A stretch of DNA of 28,235 nucleotides, taken from the IMG/VR virus record IMGVR_UViG_3300024343_000998, positions 1 through 28,235 of that record; one strand, 5' to 3'. Shown one piece after another: positions 5,654 to 13,072 of the stretch (position 1 is its first letter; each line of letters opens with the position of its first letter). The notes beneath the pieces are model-generated. The model saw nothing but the letters and a program-made list of their open reading frames with translations, ran no database searches and was not told where the DNA came from. Made by a program: the position numbers and the translations under genes. The DNA is from a virus.

Positions 5654-5797
5654 TTACTTTGAACCTTGTGCTTTCTGACCACGGTAACCAGTCTTCTTTT
5701 TATTCATGGAACCTGGCTTTTTATAACCCGCTCCATTTGGAGTTGCTGCAATTCTTTGCTCTAAAGCCTTTTTAATCTTATCGTTATGTTTTCCCAT
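5654..5797 (-). CDS. 47-residue very basic protein
   Basis: MGKHNDKIKKALEQRIAATP is followed by a Lys/Gly/Gln-rich tail (MNKKKTGYRGQKAQGSK). Strongly basic and probably disordered; RNA, DNA or ribosome binding is possible but not shown. The ATG overlaps the DUF2061 stop (TAATG). Confidence 0.6.
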   Translation of the reverse strand: MGKHNDKIKKALEQRIAATPNGAGYKKPGSMNKKKTGYRGQKAQGSK

Positions 5798-6015
5798 TAC
5801 TTTACCTTAGCCCCAAATTTGTTCCATACTCTTTCATGTAAAAAGTATCCAATCATTTCGCATGCCGTGTATATAATTGCAAATGAACCAGCGTACTCCC
5901 AATGCGCTTCTCCAGTAATAGCTTTCTCAAAAAAATAAACCATAGTTCCAACGAAACCTATGTGCACTACTGGCCACGTAATTGATTTATATAAACTCTT
6001 TTTATTTGATTCCAT
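5797..6015 (-). CDS. DUF2061-family membrane protein
   Basis: A 72-residue protein with two membrane helices (about 15-32 and 40-57). It shows the family's pattern: a KSITWPVVH start, a central helix pair and the C-terminal ending YFLHERVWNKF. DUF2061 proteins are small inner-membrane proteins of unknown function found in bacteria and phages. The ATG lies six bases after an extended -10, predicting a leaderless transcript. It heads a short operon of tiny genes. Confidence 0.8.
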   Translation of the reverse strand: MESNKKSLYKSITWPVVHIGFVGTMVYFFEKAITGEAHWEYAGSFAIIYTACEMIGYFLHERVWNKFGAKVK

Positions 6016-6021
6016 ATACCT

Positions 6022-6030
6022 ATTCTACCA
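6022..6030 (-). promoter_or_regulatory. extended -10 promoter, leaderless, for DUF2061 gene
   Basis: Minus-strand TGG-TAGAAT with exactly six bases to the ATG at 6015 and no recognisable -35. Confidence 0.6.
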
Positions 6031-6035
6031 TTCTT

Positions 6036-6644
6036 TTAATTGAAAGAATACCCCAACTCAGGAATATTGTATTTAAATTGTAGGGCCGCTCTAGGTCCTG
6101 TTGTTGAAACATCATGGATCATTCCTCTAGGAATATAAACTACATCTCCAGCGGAAACTTCGAACTCCGAATATCCTTCGGAAAGTGGATCAATATTAGA
6201 TTGACTAAATGATCTTTTTTCTGATGCATAAAATTTCCAAATTGTAGTACCTATGCACTGCCAGTAGAAATTATCTGTCTCGTCAAAATGTGGTTCTGAT
6301 GGCTGCTCTTTTGCAAAATTTATATATGCAGACAAAGCTGATCCTTTATAAGGTATTGCATTATTAAAAATATTAAAAAATCCTTCTATTTCAGGATACC
6401 ATTCTAGTTTCGGCCCTATTACATTTAAATACAATGGGTTTTTAAATAAAACGCCACGCACAAATCTTTCTCTATATGGATTGCTAGGGACTTCCGCTAT
6501 CCTATGATTCAAATACTGATCATTTGTATGCTGTATAAAGCTCTCCCATTTTGGAACTACGCTACATAATGATTTAAAAACGTATGGCTTATTAAGCTCT
6601 TTACATTCCTGTAGTATTAACTTTATCTCTTCTATAGTATACAT
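6036..6644 (-). CDS. JmjC/cupin-type 2OG-Fe(II) oxygenase
   Basis: A 202-residue cupin-fold protein. H119-F-D121 (PHFDETDNFYWQC) and H177 (RGMIHDVS) supply the iron-binding triad. The strand-turn VSAGDVVYIPRG before the distal His and the PRAALQF strand after it are typical of JmjC/cupin-8 hydroxylases, which often act on proteins (for example ribosomal proteins) or RNA. The substrate here is unknown. It is clearly related to 17916-18578: both share an H-x-D, W-Q-C and PGD or AGD-V layout. A strong hairpin lies just upstream of the start, and no good ribosome site is visible. Confidence 0.85.
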   Translation of the reverse strand: MYTIEEIKLILQECKELNKPYVFKSLCSVVPKWESFIQHTNDQYLNHRIAEVPSNPYRERFVRGVLFKNPLYLNVIGPKLEWYPEIEGFFNIFNNAIPYKGSALSAYINFAKEQPSEPHFDETDNFYWQCIGTTIWKFYASEKRSFSQSNIDPLSEGYSEFEVSAGDVVYIPRGMIHDVSTTGPRAALQFKYNIPELGYSFN

Positions 6645-6654
6645 AATAGTAAAT

Positions 6655-6678
6655 GGTCGGGGGTTTTACCCCCCGACC
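6655..6678 (-). terminator. strong GC hairpin between 6686 gene and 6644 gene
   Basis: GGTCGGGGG and CCCCCGACC pair over nine bases around a short loop, the most stable hairpin seen in this AT-rich window. It starts a few bases after the stop of the exported protein at 6686-7786, so it probably ends or protects that mRNA. Only a weak T-rich run follows. It also lies about ten bases before the next ATG, so it could affect that gene's translation. Confidence 0.6.
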
Positions 6679-6685
6679 AAATAGC

Positions 6686-7786
6686 CTACTTCTTTAGAGC
6701 AATCTTCAACTTAGGGAACTTCTTGTTCCACTTAGTTGCGAGTGCATTGTATTCCGCCTTGTACTTTGCTGCTGCAGTTGCAAGAGCAAGGTCAGATGCT
6801 GCCTTAGCAGTAACTGTTGCTGAGTCTGATGCTGACTTAGTATCTGCAAGCAACTTGTCTGCTGCAACCTTGTCTGCTGCACGACCAGCCTTTTCTGCTG
6901 CAAGCAAGTTAGATGCTGCCTGTGCATCAAGTGCACGACCAGCCTTTTCTGCTGCAAGCTGTGCTGTAAGAGTAGCAACTGTGCCATTTAGATCAGAGAT
7001 GCTAAATGCTGCCTGTGCTGCCTTAGTTGGTGCAGTTAATCCAGTTACTGCTGATGCTGATGTAGCACCAGTAACAACAACTGTCACTGTTCCAGCAACC
7101 CCAACTGCAAGAGATGCAGTCTTTGAGCCAGCAACTAGTGTTGTATCTGCTGTCGCTTCTGCAATTGTTGATGTAACTAATGACTTTGTGACTGTTCCAT
7201 CAGCAAATGTTGATCCAATTACTGTTGCAGTAATTGTTTCTCCTGTTAGAATTGGGTTACCAAATACGTCTGTAGCAGATACAGTGATGGTTGGAATAGT
7301 TCCAACTGCCGATGCTGCTGGTACTGCAACTGCAACGTTTGATGCTGCCCCTGCAATTCCCTTAATGTAAACAATAGTTGAATATGCGCCATTGGTAATT
7401 GTTACTGTTCCAACCTTTACGCTTGTTGTATAAGCATAGACTGTAACTGCTGTTCCAGCAGATGTGATTGAAAGAGTTGATACTCCAGAGGCAATTGTTT
7501 TAGGTGCGTCTGTTGTGTGTAGTGCAGTTACAAGTTTAACTGTATCTGATGCTACAAATGACACGACTGTCGATGTGTCTGCTGTTGCTGCAAGCGCTAC
7601 AGATGTTCCAGATGTAATCTGGTTAGCTGAAGGTACTGCAACTGTTGTAGGTGCTGCAAGTGTTGTTGCGTTAGCTACTGTTGCAACCGTAACGGCAAGC
7701 GGTGCTGCCGAAGATGGTGCTACAGAAATTCCAACGATTGCTAGAGCTGCAGCGGTAGCAATTGAGATTTTCTTAAATGAATTCAT
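6686..7786 (-). CDS. exported Ala/Thr/Val-rich protein with Ig-like and coiled-coil parts
   Basis: 366 residues from the second of two adjacent ATGs, which has the better spacing from AAGGAG. Residues 1-28 are a signal peptide (MNSFKKISIATAAALAIVG, cleavage after SSAA). Then come Thr/Val/Ala-rich beta segments, an Ig-like stretch with VSATDVFGNPILTGETI, and a helical region with a repeated LAAEKAGRA unit. It ends with a basic tail (KWNKKFPKLKIALKK). Such secreted proteins are typical of planktonic actinobacteria and their phages. A surface, adhesin or S-layer-like role is possible but unproven. A strong hairpin follows the stop. Confidence 0.8.
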   Translation of the reverse strand: MNSFKKISIATAAALAIVGISVAPSSAAPLAVTVATVANATTLAAPTTVAVPSANQITSGTSVALAATADTSTVVSFVASDTVKLVTALHTTDAPKTIASGVSTLSITSAGTAVTVYAYTTSVKVGTVTITNGAYSTIVYIKGIAGAASNVAVAVPAASAVGTIPTITVSATDVFGNPILTGETITATVIGSTFADGTVTKSLVTSTIAEATADTTLVAGSKTASLAVGVAGTVTVVVTGATSASAVTGLTAPTKAAQAAFSISDLNGTVATLTAQLAAEKAGRALDAQAASNLLAAEKAGRAADKVAADKLLADTKSASDSATVTAKAASDLALATAAAKYKAEYNALATKWNKKFPKLKIALKK

Positions 7787-7828
7787 CATTCTCCTTATTT
7801 TAATCTGCCTCTTAATGAGCACAGAATT

Positions 7829-8023
7829 CTAGTGTAGTGCATTTACTTTTACATGGAATGAACATGGATCTCCACCATCATCCCACTCTTGTGATTCTTC
7901 TTCTGTTAGCGGTGGACCATCATGAGTGTTACAAAACACGTCTGATACCCACCCTCTGTCGTAACCATTCTTAAGCCATATTTCAAACTCTAAATGATCT
8001 GCATCTATTTGTTCTAGATCCAT
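7829..8023 (-). CDS. 64-residue phage protein with CNTHDG...DGGDPC motif
   Basis: Contains FCNTHDGPPLTEEE and EWDDGGDPCSFHV. I recognise this pattern from small conserved actinophage proteins of unknown function. The Cys, His and Asp residues could bind a metal. It overlaps the end of the thioredoxin gene by ten bases and ends the subtilase-thioredoxin operon. Confidence 0.7.
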   Translation of the reverse strand: MDLEQIDADHLEFEIWLKNGYDRGWVSDVFCNTHDGPPLTEEESQEWDDGGDPCSFHVKVNALH

Positions 8024-8316
8024 TCCGAAAGCTCCTCTAGCATAACATGCTTGGGCTTTGCACCCATTATAGTTTTTACAGGGGTGCCAGACTTAAATAG
8101 TACCATAGTAGGTATAGAGGTTACTGAATATTCTGCTGATTTGATAGGATTCTCATCAACATTTAACTTTCCGACCCATAGACCAACCTCTTCTGATATC
8201 TCATCTAGTATTGGTGAGACCTTTTTGCAAGGTCCGCACCACGGTGCCCAAAAATCTATAAGTACCAGATTATGAGACTCTAGTACAGAATCAAAGGATT
8301 CATCTGTGACTATCAT
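8014..8316 (-). CDS. trx: thioredoxin
   Basis: A complete 100-residue thioredoxin with the active site W26-C27-G-P-C30 (WAPWCGPCKK), the buried Asp (IDFW) and the cis-Pro loop (TSIPTMVLF). It reduces protein disulfides and could serve phage or host enzymes, including peroxiredoxins. No thioredoxin reductase is seen here, so host reductase would be needed. The ATG overlaps the preceding TGA (ATGA) and the 3' end overlaps the next gene. Confidence 0.95.
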   Translation of the reverse strand: MIVTDESFDSVLESHNLVLIDFWAPWCGPCKKVSPILDEISEEVGLWVGKLNVDENPIKSAEYSVTSIPTMVLFKSGTPVKTIMGAKPKHVMLEELSEWI

Positions 8317-8519
8317 TTGTCCTTAAGCTCCTCCGCTGCTGCATTGAATCTATTCATAAAGTCTTGGATTACAAATAGTGTTGTTTCGTGTGCATTCTTT
8401 GACATTGCGCTAAATGCTTGCTGATTCTTTTCATCATCAGGCATTGCTGAGACCCATTTTTTATATAGGCCTTCAGCAACCTCCCCAATAATTTCATCCA
8501 TTACTGTTAACTCAGCCAT
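8313..8519 (-). CDS. hypothetical 68-residue helical protein
   Basis: Start at the ATG (8519) overlapping the subtilase stop; an extension to 8555 would run inside that gene. The sequence is helical and acidic (MAELTVMDEIIGEVAEGLYK) with no Cys. It is coupled to both the subtilase and thioredoxin genes. Chaperone or inhibitor roles towards the protease are conceivable but unsupported. Confidence 0.65.
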   Translation of the reverse strand: MAELTVMDEIIGEVAEGLYKKWVSAMPDDEKNQQAFSAMSKNAHETTLFVIQDFMNRFNAAAEELKDK

Positions 8520-9624
8520 TAAGTTTTGCCAGCCATGTTGCTTTAGTCGCAGCAAGTTTATCTGCTGCTGCTTTTACTGCTGCATCGTGCTCTGCTTGTG
8601 CTTCTGCGATTGCAGAATCAACCTGCGTCTTTAATGCAGCCTTTGCTGCTGCTGCTTGTGCTGCTGCGATTTCTGCAGCACTTGGCCCAGCCTGCGCTGG
8701 AGTATATGATAGAGCACCGCTTAAGTTCATAAGCTTTACAAATGTACCTGCTCTGCCTGGAGCAGATAACGCTGTATTCTTAAAAGAATCTAGAATCTGA
8801 TTGTATGTATGTGAAGGCTTTGAAGATCTTAGCGCCAACCATTGTCCTGCTGCAGTTTGTGTTGCTGCAGATGAACCTGAGATATTCTTCATCACATTTC
8901 CTGGAGATGCAACAGTGACATATCCTGTAGCGTAGAAGTCTAGCAATACATCGTTATTGCTTGTGCTTGCAATAAGATTTCCTCTATCAACTGAGCCAAC
9001 CGCAACTGATGATTCAATACAAGATGGCCAGTCAATCCGCTTATAGTCTGATCCATTTCCTACTGCAAAGAATGTAGCAACATTGATTGCAATAAGATCT
9101 TTAATTGTTTGCTCAGTTACTGGCGTCTTAGGGCAATAGTCTGTGCCTGCTGGACCTAGGTTATGATGTCCCTGTGACATGGTGACAGCCTGAATATTAT
9201 ACTTTGAAGAGTTATTCTTTACCCATGTAAGGGCTTTGTCTACTGAAGAAGCTGTAGGATTAATTCTTCCGCCTGTTGGATTATTTCCTACAATTCTAAT
9301 AAACACAATATTTAAATTTGGATTAGCAAGCAATAGAGTAGAAGCCATTTGTGTTCCATGCTCAAAGCCATTTGAATTGATAAAGTTTGAAGGAATTACT
9401 GCTGCACGAGGGCTTTCCTCAAATGATGTTCCGTTTGGACACAATGTAAATTCTAATATACAAACTTGAGTTACAATCTTACCTTGAAGCGATGGCAATG
9501 TATCATCGATTCCAGTATCAATAATTGCAACTGATGGTGCCATTGGTGCGGCGCTAGCAGAATATACTGCTAGAGGTAGTGCAAGTGATAGTGATAGTAA
9601 TGCAGTTATTAGTTTTTTAGTCAT
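8512..9624 (-). CDS. exported subtilisin-like (S8) serine protease
   Basis: 370 residues. A signal peptide (1-26, ending SASAA) is followed almost at once by the catalytic domain, with no propeptide. D36 (AIIDTGID), H89 (EHGTQMAS), N190 (AVGNGSD) and S252 (SGSSAATQTA, in place of the usual GTSMA) give a full triad plus oxyanion Asn. Residues about 315-370 form an Ala-rich coiled coil ending ATWLAKLNG, similar in style to the tail of 6686-7786. It would be secreted to cleave proteins at or outside the host surface. The promoter has TTGACA, 16 bases and TAGAAT, six bases before the ATG. Confidence 0.92.
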   Translation of the reverse strand: MTKKLITALLSLSLALPLAVYSASAAPMAPSVAIIDTGIDDTLPSLQGKIVTQVCILEFTLCPNGTSFEESPRAAVIPSNFINSNGFEHGTQMASTLLLANPNLNIVFIRIVGNNPTGGRINPTASSVDKALTWVKNNSSKYNIQAVTMSQGHHNLGPAGTDYCPKTPVTEQTIKDLIAINVATFFAVGNGSDYKRIDWPSCIESSVAVGSVDRGNLIASTSNNDVLLDFYATGYVTVASPGNVMKNISGSSAATQTAAGQWLALRSSKPSHTYNQILDSFKNTALSAPGRAGTFVKLMNLSGALSYTPAQAGPSAAEIAAAQAAAAKAALKTQVDSAIAEAQAEHDAAVKAAADKLAATKATWLAKLNG

Positions 9625-9630
9625 GCCTTA

Positions 9631-9658
9631 ATTCTACTAAATATTAGCAGGATGTCAA
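9631..9658 (-). promoter_or_regulatory. consensus promoter, leaderless, for the subtilase gene
   Basis: Minus-strand TTGACA (9653-9658), 16-base spacer, TAGAAT (9631-9636), then six bases to the ATG at 9624. The -35 overlaps the stop codon of the preceding gene. Confidence 0.75.
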
Positions 9659-9852
9659 GGGGTCTCTTTGGTATTCTTATACCATTTGCCAGCGTCAAGC
9701 CTGGACTCTAGGGCATCTATTTCGCTTGCATGGTCTATTGACATCTTTTGTGACTCCATTACGTTATTAATGGCAAGACTAAGTAATTCAAGAGTCATTT
9801 CCATTCTAACTACTGTCATTTCAAGCTGTCTCAGTCTTTCAGACTTTCTCAT
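9655..9852 (-). CDS. 65-residue coiled-coil protein
   Basis: Heptad-like helix MRKSERLRQLEMTVVRMEMT and further, with a basic C-terminus. The ATG overlaps the stop of the membrane protein gene at 9849-10202 (ATGA), so the two are probably made together. A spanin-like or scaffold role is possible, but no signal or lipobox is present. Confidence 0.65.
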   Translation of the reverse strand: MRKSERLRQLEMTVVRMEMTLELLSLAINNVMESQKMSIDHASEIDALESRLDAGKWYKNTKETP

Positions 9853-10202
9853 TCCATCTTCTCTCTATCTAGTAGTGTAGGTGCAGTTGCCCTACTTCCA
9901 CAATTTGCACATTCCATGTCCAAAAAGTATGTGGCTATTTCAAAATCTTCAAAAATTACTTTTACATTCCAGATATTGCATCCGCAAGGACATAGGTGTG
10001 TTGGTGTTCCTCTAAGATCCATTGCGTGATCGTAATTTTCTGGCTTTAGATCATTAATATCCATAGGACCTGAGTTTTTGAGTTGCTCTATCGCTTCTTC
10101 TACAAGATTGATATAGTATATTCCAACTTTATATCTCGCTCTAAACCATTGAACAGCGACAATTACAAAAAATGTACCAGCAATTATAAACAAGGTCTTC
10201 AT
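9849..10202 (-). CDS. membrane-anchored zinc-ribbon protein
   Basis: 117 residues: an N-terminal membrane helix (about 3-20, LFIIAGTFFVIVAV), a helical linker, then CPCGC (about 70-74) and CANC (about 97-100), a zinc-ribbon pair in the cytoplasmic part. The ATG lies six bases after TATAAT. It is followed by the coupled coiled-coil protein. No known family. Confidence 0.7.
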   Translation of the reverse strand: MKTLFIIAGTFFVIVAVQWFRARYKVGIYYINLVEEAIEQLKNSGPMDINDLKPENYDHAMDLRGTPTHLCPCGCNIWNVKVIFEDFEIATYFLDMECANCGSRATAPTLLDREKME

Positions 10203-10208
10203 AAATCA

Positions 10209-10214
10209 ATTATA
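10209..10214 (-). promoter_or_regulatory. -10 box for the gene at 9849-10202
   Basis: Minus-strand TATAAT with exactly six bases to the ATG. The -35 region is poor and there is no TGN extension, so strength may depend on an activator. Confidence 0.5.
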
Positions 10215-10216
10215 CA

Positions 10217-10774
10217 CTAAACTTGAATATATGTATAGGGTGCTGCTACGCTCATATTAAACTCAGTTGCTGCTTCTAATGCTGCCTTTAAGCGTAAGCG
10301 TGGATTCTTTTGATTCTTGGTGGCATATAATGCTCCAAGAGCTATCTGTCCGCCGCTTCCTTCTGCCATGTAGTTTACAACATTTTCTCCAACATGAAAG
10401 TCTTCATCTATAGTAAAGATTCTGCCACATATTCCAACTATAAAAATTCCGCCCGTATCTTCTTCTGAAGAAGAGCCAATGCTTCCATAGCCATTGTCTT
10501 TGAACGCAGCTTTGACTGAATCAATAAACTTAGTTCTCATAAATTTATCTAGGCCAGAGTTTGTTTTTGTTGGAGTATACTTTGGTGGAGCCCAAGAGTA
10601 CTGAAGTATTTGGCCCATACGAAATGAGTCTGTGAAAGCAACTCCATATTGACCAACTTTAAAAACCTTTGGTTCTTTGCGTGACAGTATCCACCCAGTT
10701 TTATCATCTGAGGCGGCATGGTCTGATCCCATGTAAACAACACCATTTTGGGCAATAGCAACAATACAAGTCAT
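10217..10774 (-). CDS. proteasome/HslV-like Ntn hydrolase
   Basis: A 185-residue protein starting MTCIVAIAQNGVVYMGSD. Removal of Met would expose Thr2 as the N-terminal nucleophile. D18 (GSD) and a Lys in KEPKVFK match the Asp17/Lys33 positions of HslV and proteasome beta subunits. Later GGIFIVGICGRIFTID and EGSGGQIALGALYAT match the conserved strand and the SGG region. Such proteins occur in some actinophages; no HslU-like ATPase is in the window. It may cleave peptides alone, use a host ATPase or act as an amidohydrolase. The ATG is six bases after TATACT. Confidence 0.8.
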   Translation of the reverse strand: MTCIVAIAQNGVVYMGSDHAASDDKTGWILSRKEPKVFKVGQYGVAFTDSFRMGQILQYSWAPPKYTPTKTNSGLDKFMRTKFIDSVKAAFKDNGYGSIGSSSEEDTGGIFIVGICGRIFTIDEDFHVGENVVNYMAEGSGGQIALGALYATKNQKNPRLRLKAALEAATEFNMSVAAPYTYIQV

Positions 10775-10780
10775 ATTACT

Positions 10781-10786
10781 AGTATA
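10781..10786 (-). promoter_or_regulatory. -10 box for the Ntn hydrolase gene
   Basis: Minus-strand TATACT with exactly six bases to the ATG at 10774; no strong -35. Confidence 0.5.
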
Positions 10787-10806
10787 CTATTTTTATATTT
10801 TGGGTG

Positions 10807-11115
10807 CTAGTCCTCATTGGAATGCAGTTCTACATGTGTTAATTTAAGCATTGTTCCCTCTAATTCTGCCTTAACCTTAATTAATTCCTGCAAAGCCTCA
10901 AAATACTTGTCTTTCCATTCACTCAGATCTTTCTCTAATTTATAAAGTTTTATCTGAAGATCTTTAATTTCAAGCAAAAGTTGATCATGAGCCTTATCTG
11001 CAGCCTGAGCAATCTTTTCTTTTTTTAGCCTTTTTGAATTTATGTATGCAGTAAATAAACCGCTTATTGAAGCAGCAAATAATGTTATTAGTATTTGATA
11101 TAAAGAGATATTCAT
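10807..11115 (-). CDS. membrane-anchored coiled-coil protein
   Basis: 102 residues: an N-terminal membrane helix (about 5-22, ending before NSKRLKKEK) and then about 75 residues of charged heptad helix. The design resembles an i-spanin or other envelope-spanning phage protein, but the gene is far from the CHAP lysin, so this is only a possibility. TATAAT boxes lie just upstream but not at the six-base spacing. Confidence 0.7.
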   Translation of the reverse strand: MNISLYQILITLFAASISGLFTAYINSKRLKKEKIAQAADKAHDQLLLEIKDLQIKLYKLEKDLSEWKDKYFEALQELIKVKAELEGTMLKLTHVELHSNED

Positions 11116-11145
11116 TATATCTATAATTATACCTTATTATTTATA

Positions 11146-11382
11146 TTAAATTAATAATTCAGAAGCTGTTATATCTAGACCAATATACTTCTTTTTTGCA
11201 ATATGCTCTTTGACATGGTCGGCGCCATATTGTCTACCTGCCAAAATAACAATCCATCTTGGCTCTAATTTATTATCTGTGCAGCCCTGACACAATAATA
11301 GATTTATTGCAAGCAAAGAAGATTTTTTAGCAGATAACGCATTCTTACTCTTGTTGCACGAATAGCATAATACTTTTTCCAT
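11146..11382 (-). CDS. 78-residue zinc-ribbon-type protein
   Basis: Starts MEKVLCYSCNKSKNALSAKK with CYSC, and a second pair CQGC at about residues 32-35, like a truncated HNH or treble-clef zinc core. The C-terminal part (GADHVKEHIAKKKYIG) has His and Lys but no clear nuclease motif. It lies two bases after the stop of the upstream oxygenase gene. Function unknown. Confidence 0.65.
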   Translation of the reverse strand: MEKVLCYSCNKSKNALSAKKSSLLAINLLLCQGCTDNKLEPRWIVILAGRQYGADHVKEHIAKKKYIGLDITASELLI

Positions 11383-11384
11383 TT

Positions 11385-12137
11385 TTAGTTTACCTTAATC
11401 CATTTCATGTATTTGTTTCTTTCTATTCTTTGTCTCAACTGCTCTTTTTCTTTCCATTCTTCGGGATCCCATTTTTCTTTTTCTACAAGATATTCAGGAT
11501 CTCCATCGTATCTATAATGCCAAAATGATCTAATTATGTATTTGTCGCCCTCAATAACATTTTTTACTCCATGATAGTAAGGGGCACCTGATGGGAATAC
11601 TATCATGTCTCCCGCTTTTGGCTTATAAGAAATAATCTCTTCGTTAGGCTCAACTTGATAAAGTATTTCTCCACCTTCGTAGTTATCATTGATATAAAGA
11701 TTTGCCGTTATGCCATGCTTAATTCCAGGCATGGACTCTCTTTCTTGCTGATAGTCTGTGTGAAATGGCAATATTAAACCAGTATACTTGACAGCTTTTG
11801 GGAAATACTTACAAAGCTGAGGGTCAGATGAGTGCCAATTGGGTAGCTCAAATTTATTTCTTTTTATATAGTCTGATGTTATATCTTTAAAGATTTTACC
11901 AAACTGTGTGCTGACATAAACTTTATTTAAATCAGATTCTTTTGTATCAGTATTAAATTCATGAGGTTCTCCAGAGTAGGATCTAGTTATTAAAGTTGTA
12001 TAATGACCAAATCCGCCCCAAGGCTTCCATAGGTCTTCTTTGATGCTTAAAACATTATCCATAAATACGGAACTATCTTGGATCACATTATGATAAACAT
12101 CTATCTTTTCATGTAAGGATGTAATATTAAAACTCAT
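11385..12137 (-). CDS. 2OG-Fe(II) oxygenase, P4Hc-like
   Basis: 250 residues with an extra N-terminal domain of about 110 residues. H126-T-D128 (PFHTDYQQE), H189 (YYHGV) and R203 (IIRSFWHYR) give the iron triad and 2OG anchor. The core strand YINDNYEGGEILY and the turn KPKAGDMIVFPSG match the family. It is the largest of the six oxygenases in the window. The ATG overlaps the preceding TGA (ATGA), and it belongs to the WhiB operon. Substrate unknown. Confidence 0.9.
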   Translation of the reverse strand: MSFNITSLHEKIDVYHNVIQDSSVFMDNVLSIKEDLWKPWGGFGHYTTLITRSYSGEPHEFNTDTKESDLNKVYVSTQFGKIFKDITSDYIKRNKFELPNWHSSDPQLCKYFPKAVKYTGLILPFHTDYQQERESMPGIKHGITANLYINDNYEGGEILYQVEPNEEIISYKPKAGDMIVFPSGAPYYHGVKNVIEGDKYIIRSFWHYRYDGDPEYLVEKEKWDPEEWKEKEQLRQRIERNKYMKWIKVN

Positions 12138-12451
12138 TTTATTTGACCACCAGGCTTTCCTTCAAGCTCAACTCTAACTCCATAGGTTTCAAGAATCTTT
12201 TTTACCATCTCCACATATTCAATAACCTGCATCTTAATTGATCCATCATACTGAGAAAAATTATCTTCGTATAGTCTAATAGCCAAAAACTCTGGATACT
12301 TTACTATATCCATCTGCAGTCCATTTACAGGCTTCTTTAGTTCTCTTATTTTAAGTGCCATTTCTTTATTGTAGAATACTGGCTTGTTTGGCTCACCAGT
12401 CCACTCATTAATTCCATATTTAAAATGATCTTTATTCTTATCAATAAACAT
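12134..12451 (-). CDS. hypothetical 105-residue protein
   Basis: Soluble, with YGINEWTGEPNKPVFYNKE near the N-terminus and a C-terminal alpha/beta segment (IEYVEMVKKILETYGVRVEL). No Cys pairs, no membrane helix and no family I recognise. It is wedged between WhiB and the oxygenase, overlapping both, so it may share their regulation. Confidence 0.7.
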   Translation of the reverse strand: MFIDKNKDHFKYGINEWTGEPNKPVFYNKEMALKIRELKKPVNGLQMDIVKYPEFLAIRLYEDNFSQYDGSIKMQVIEYVEMVKKILETYGVRVELEGKPGGQIK

Positions 12452-12752
12452 GTTTCTCCTTTATACGCTTCCAAACATCCTTTGTCTTGTGTGCATTCTT
12501 TGATTTGTCTAAGGATCCAGAACTTAGATATACTCCGCCCCAAACGCCATAGTCGCTATTTGCAATGCCTTCATCGTGGCAAATTTTAATTACAGGGCAA
12601 GATAAACAAGCTTCATCAATATTTTTTGCTATATTTATATCAGACTCATATTTATCAAAAAACAAATTGGTATCCATGCCTTTACATAGCGCTAGATCGT
12701 ACCACTTAACATCTTCTTTATCTATACCTAAATCATTTAAAATGTTTGACAT
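12441..12752 (-). CDS. whiB: WhiB-family [4Fe-4S] transcriptional regulator
   Basis: 103 residues with the four conserved cysteines C23, C49-x-x-C52 and C58, then the G-V-W-G-G turn (residues 69-73) and a basic C-terminus. WhiB proteins carry an O2- and NO-sensitive [4Fe-4S] cluster and bind the host main sigma factor. They are restricted to Actinobacteria and their phages, which is the best host evidence here. Phage WhiB proteins (for example in mycobacteriophage TM4) can block host WhiB function. It overlaps the preceding gene by 20 bases and the next by 11. Confidence 0.93.
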   Translation of the reverse strand: MSNILNDLGIDKEDVKWYDLALCKGMDTNLFFDKYESDINIAKNIDEACLSCPVIKICHDEGIANSDYGVWGGVYLSSGSLDKSKNAHKTKDVWKRIKEKHVY

Positions 12753-12966
12753 ATTTTTTAGACAGCTTCCAGATTCCTTCTCGGCCTATAGAAAATTTTT
12801 CTACTTTGCCCCAAGCATTTTGTCTGTACATTCCATTGATAGATGTATAGCCGCCGTTATCTTTTTTCCATATGACAAGGTCATAGTTATTCCAGAATGA
12901 CTCCTGTGTTTTTGATTGAGATCTTTTAATAAAAATCTCAACGCCTTTCTCCGTTAAATATAACAA
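12733..12966 (-). CDS. hypothetical 77-residue protein, TTG start
   Basis: No ATG or GTG fits; the TTG at 12966 follows AAAAGG by nine bases. The protein is basic and aromatic (SFWNNYDLVIWKKDNGGYTS, WGKVEKFSIG), which suggests a small beta-rich domain. It begins only 20 bases after the tRNA-Leu gene, so it is probably co-transcribed with the tRNAs from the promoter at 13173-13202. Start uncertain. Confidence 0.55.
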   Translation of the reverse strand: MLYLTEKGVEIFIKRSQSKTQESFWNNYDLVIWKKDNGGYTSINGMYRQNAWGKVEKFSIGREGIWKLSKKYVKHFK

Positions 12967-12985
12967 ATTACTTTACCTTTTCTAG

Positions 12986-13067
12986 TACCCGAAGTCGGAC
13001 TTGAACCGACATGCTGTGAAGCAACAAATTTTAAGTCTGTCGTGTATACCGATTCCACCATTCGGGC
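12986..13067 (-). tRNA. tRNA-Leu (UAA)
   Basis: 82 bases with acceptor arms GCCCGAA and TTCGGGT, a long variable arm as expected for Leu, anticodon loop CTTAAAA and T-arm GGTTCAAGTCC. CCA is not encoded. It reads UUA, a codon favoured in this AT-rich genome. Confidence 0.92.
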
Positions 13068-13072
13068 ATATG

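Noticed and set aside
6723-7832. Plus-strand frames of 215 and 122 codons opposite the exported protein
   Set aside because: Both are antisense to Ala/Thr/Val codons of the gene at 6686-7786, which has a signal peptide, ribosome site and sensible domains.
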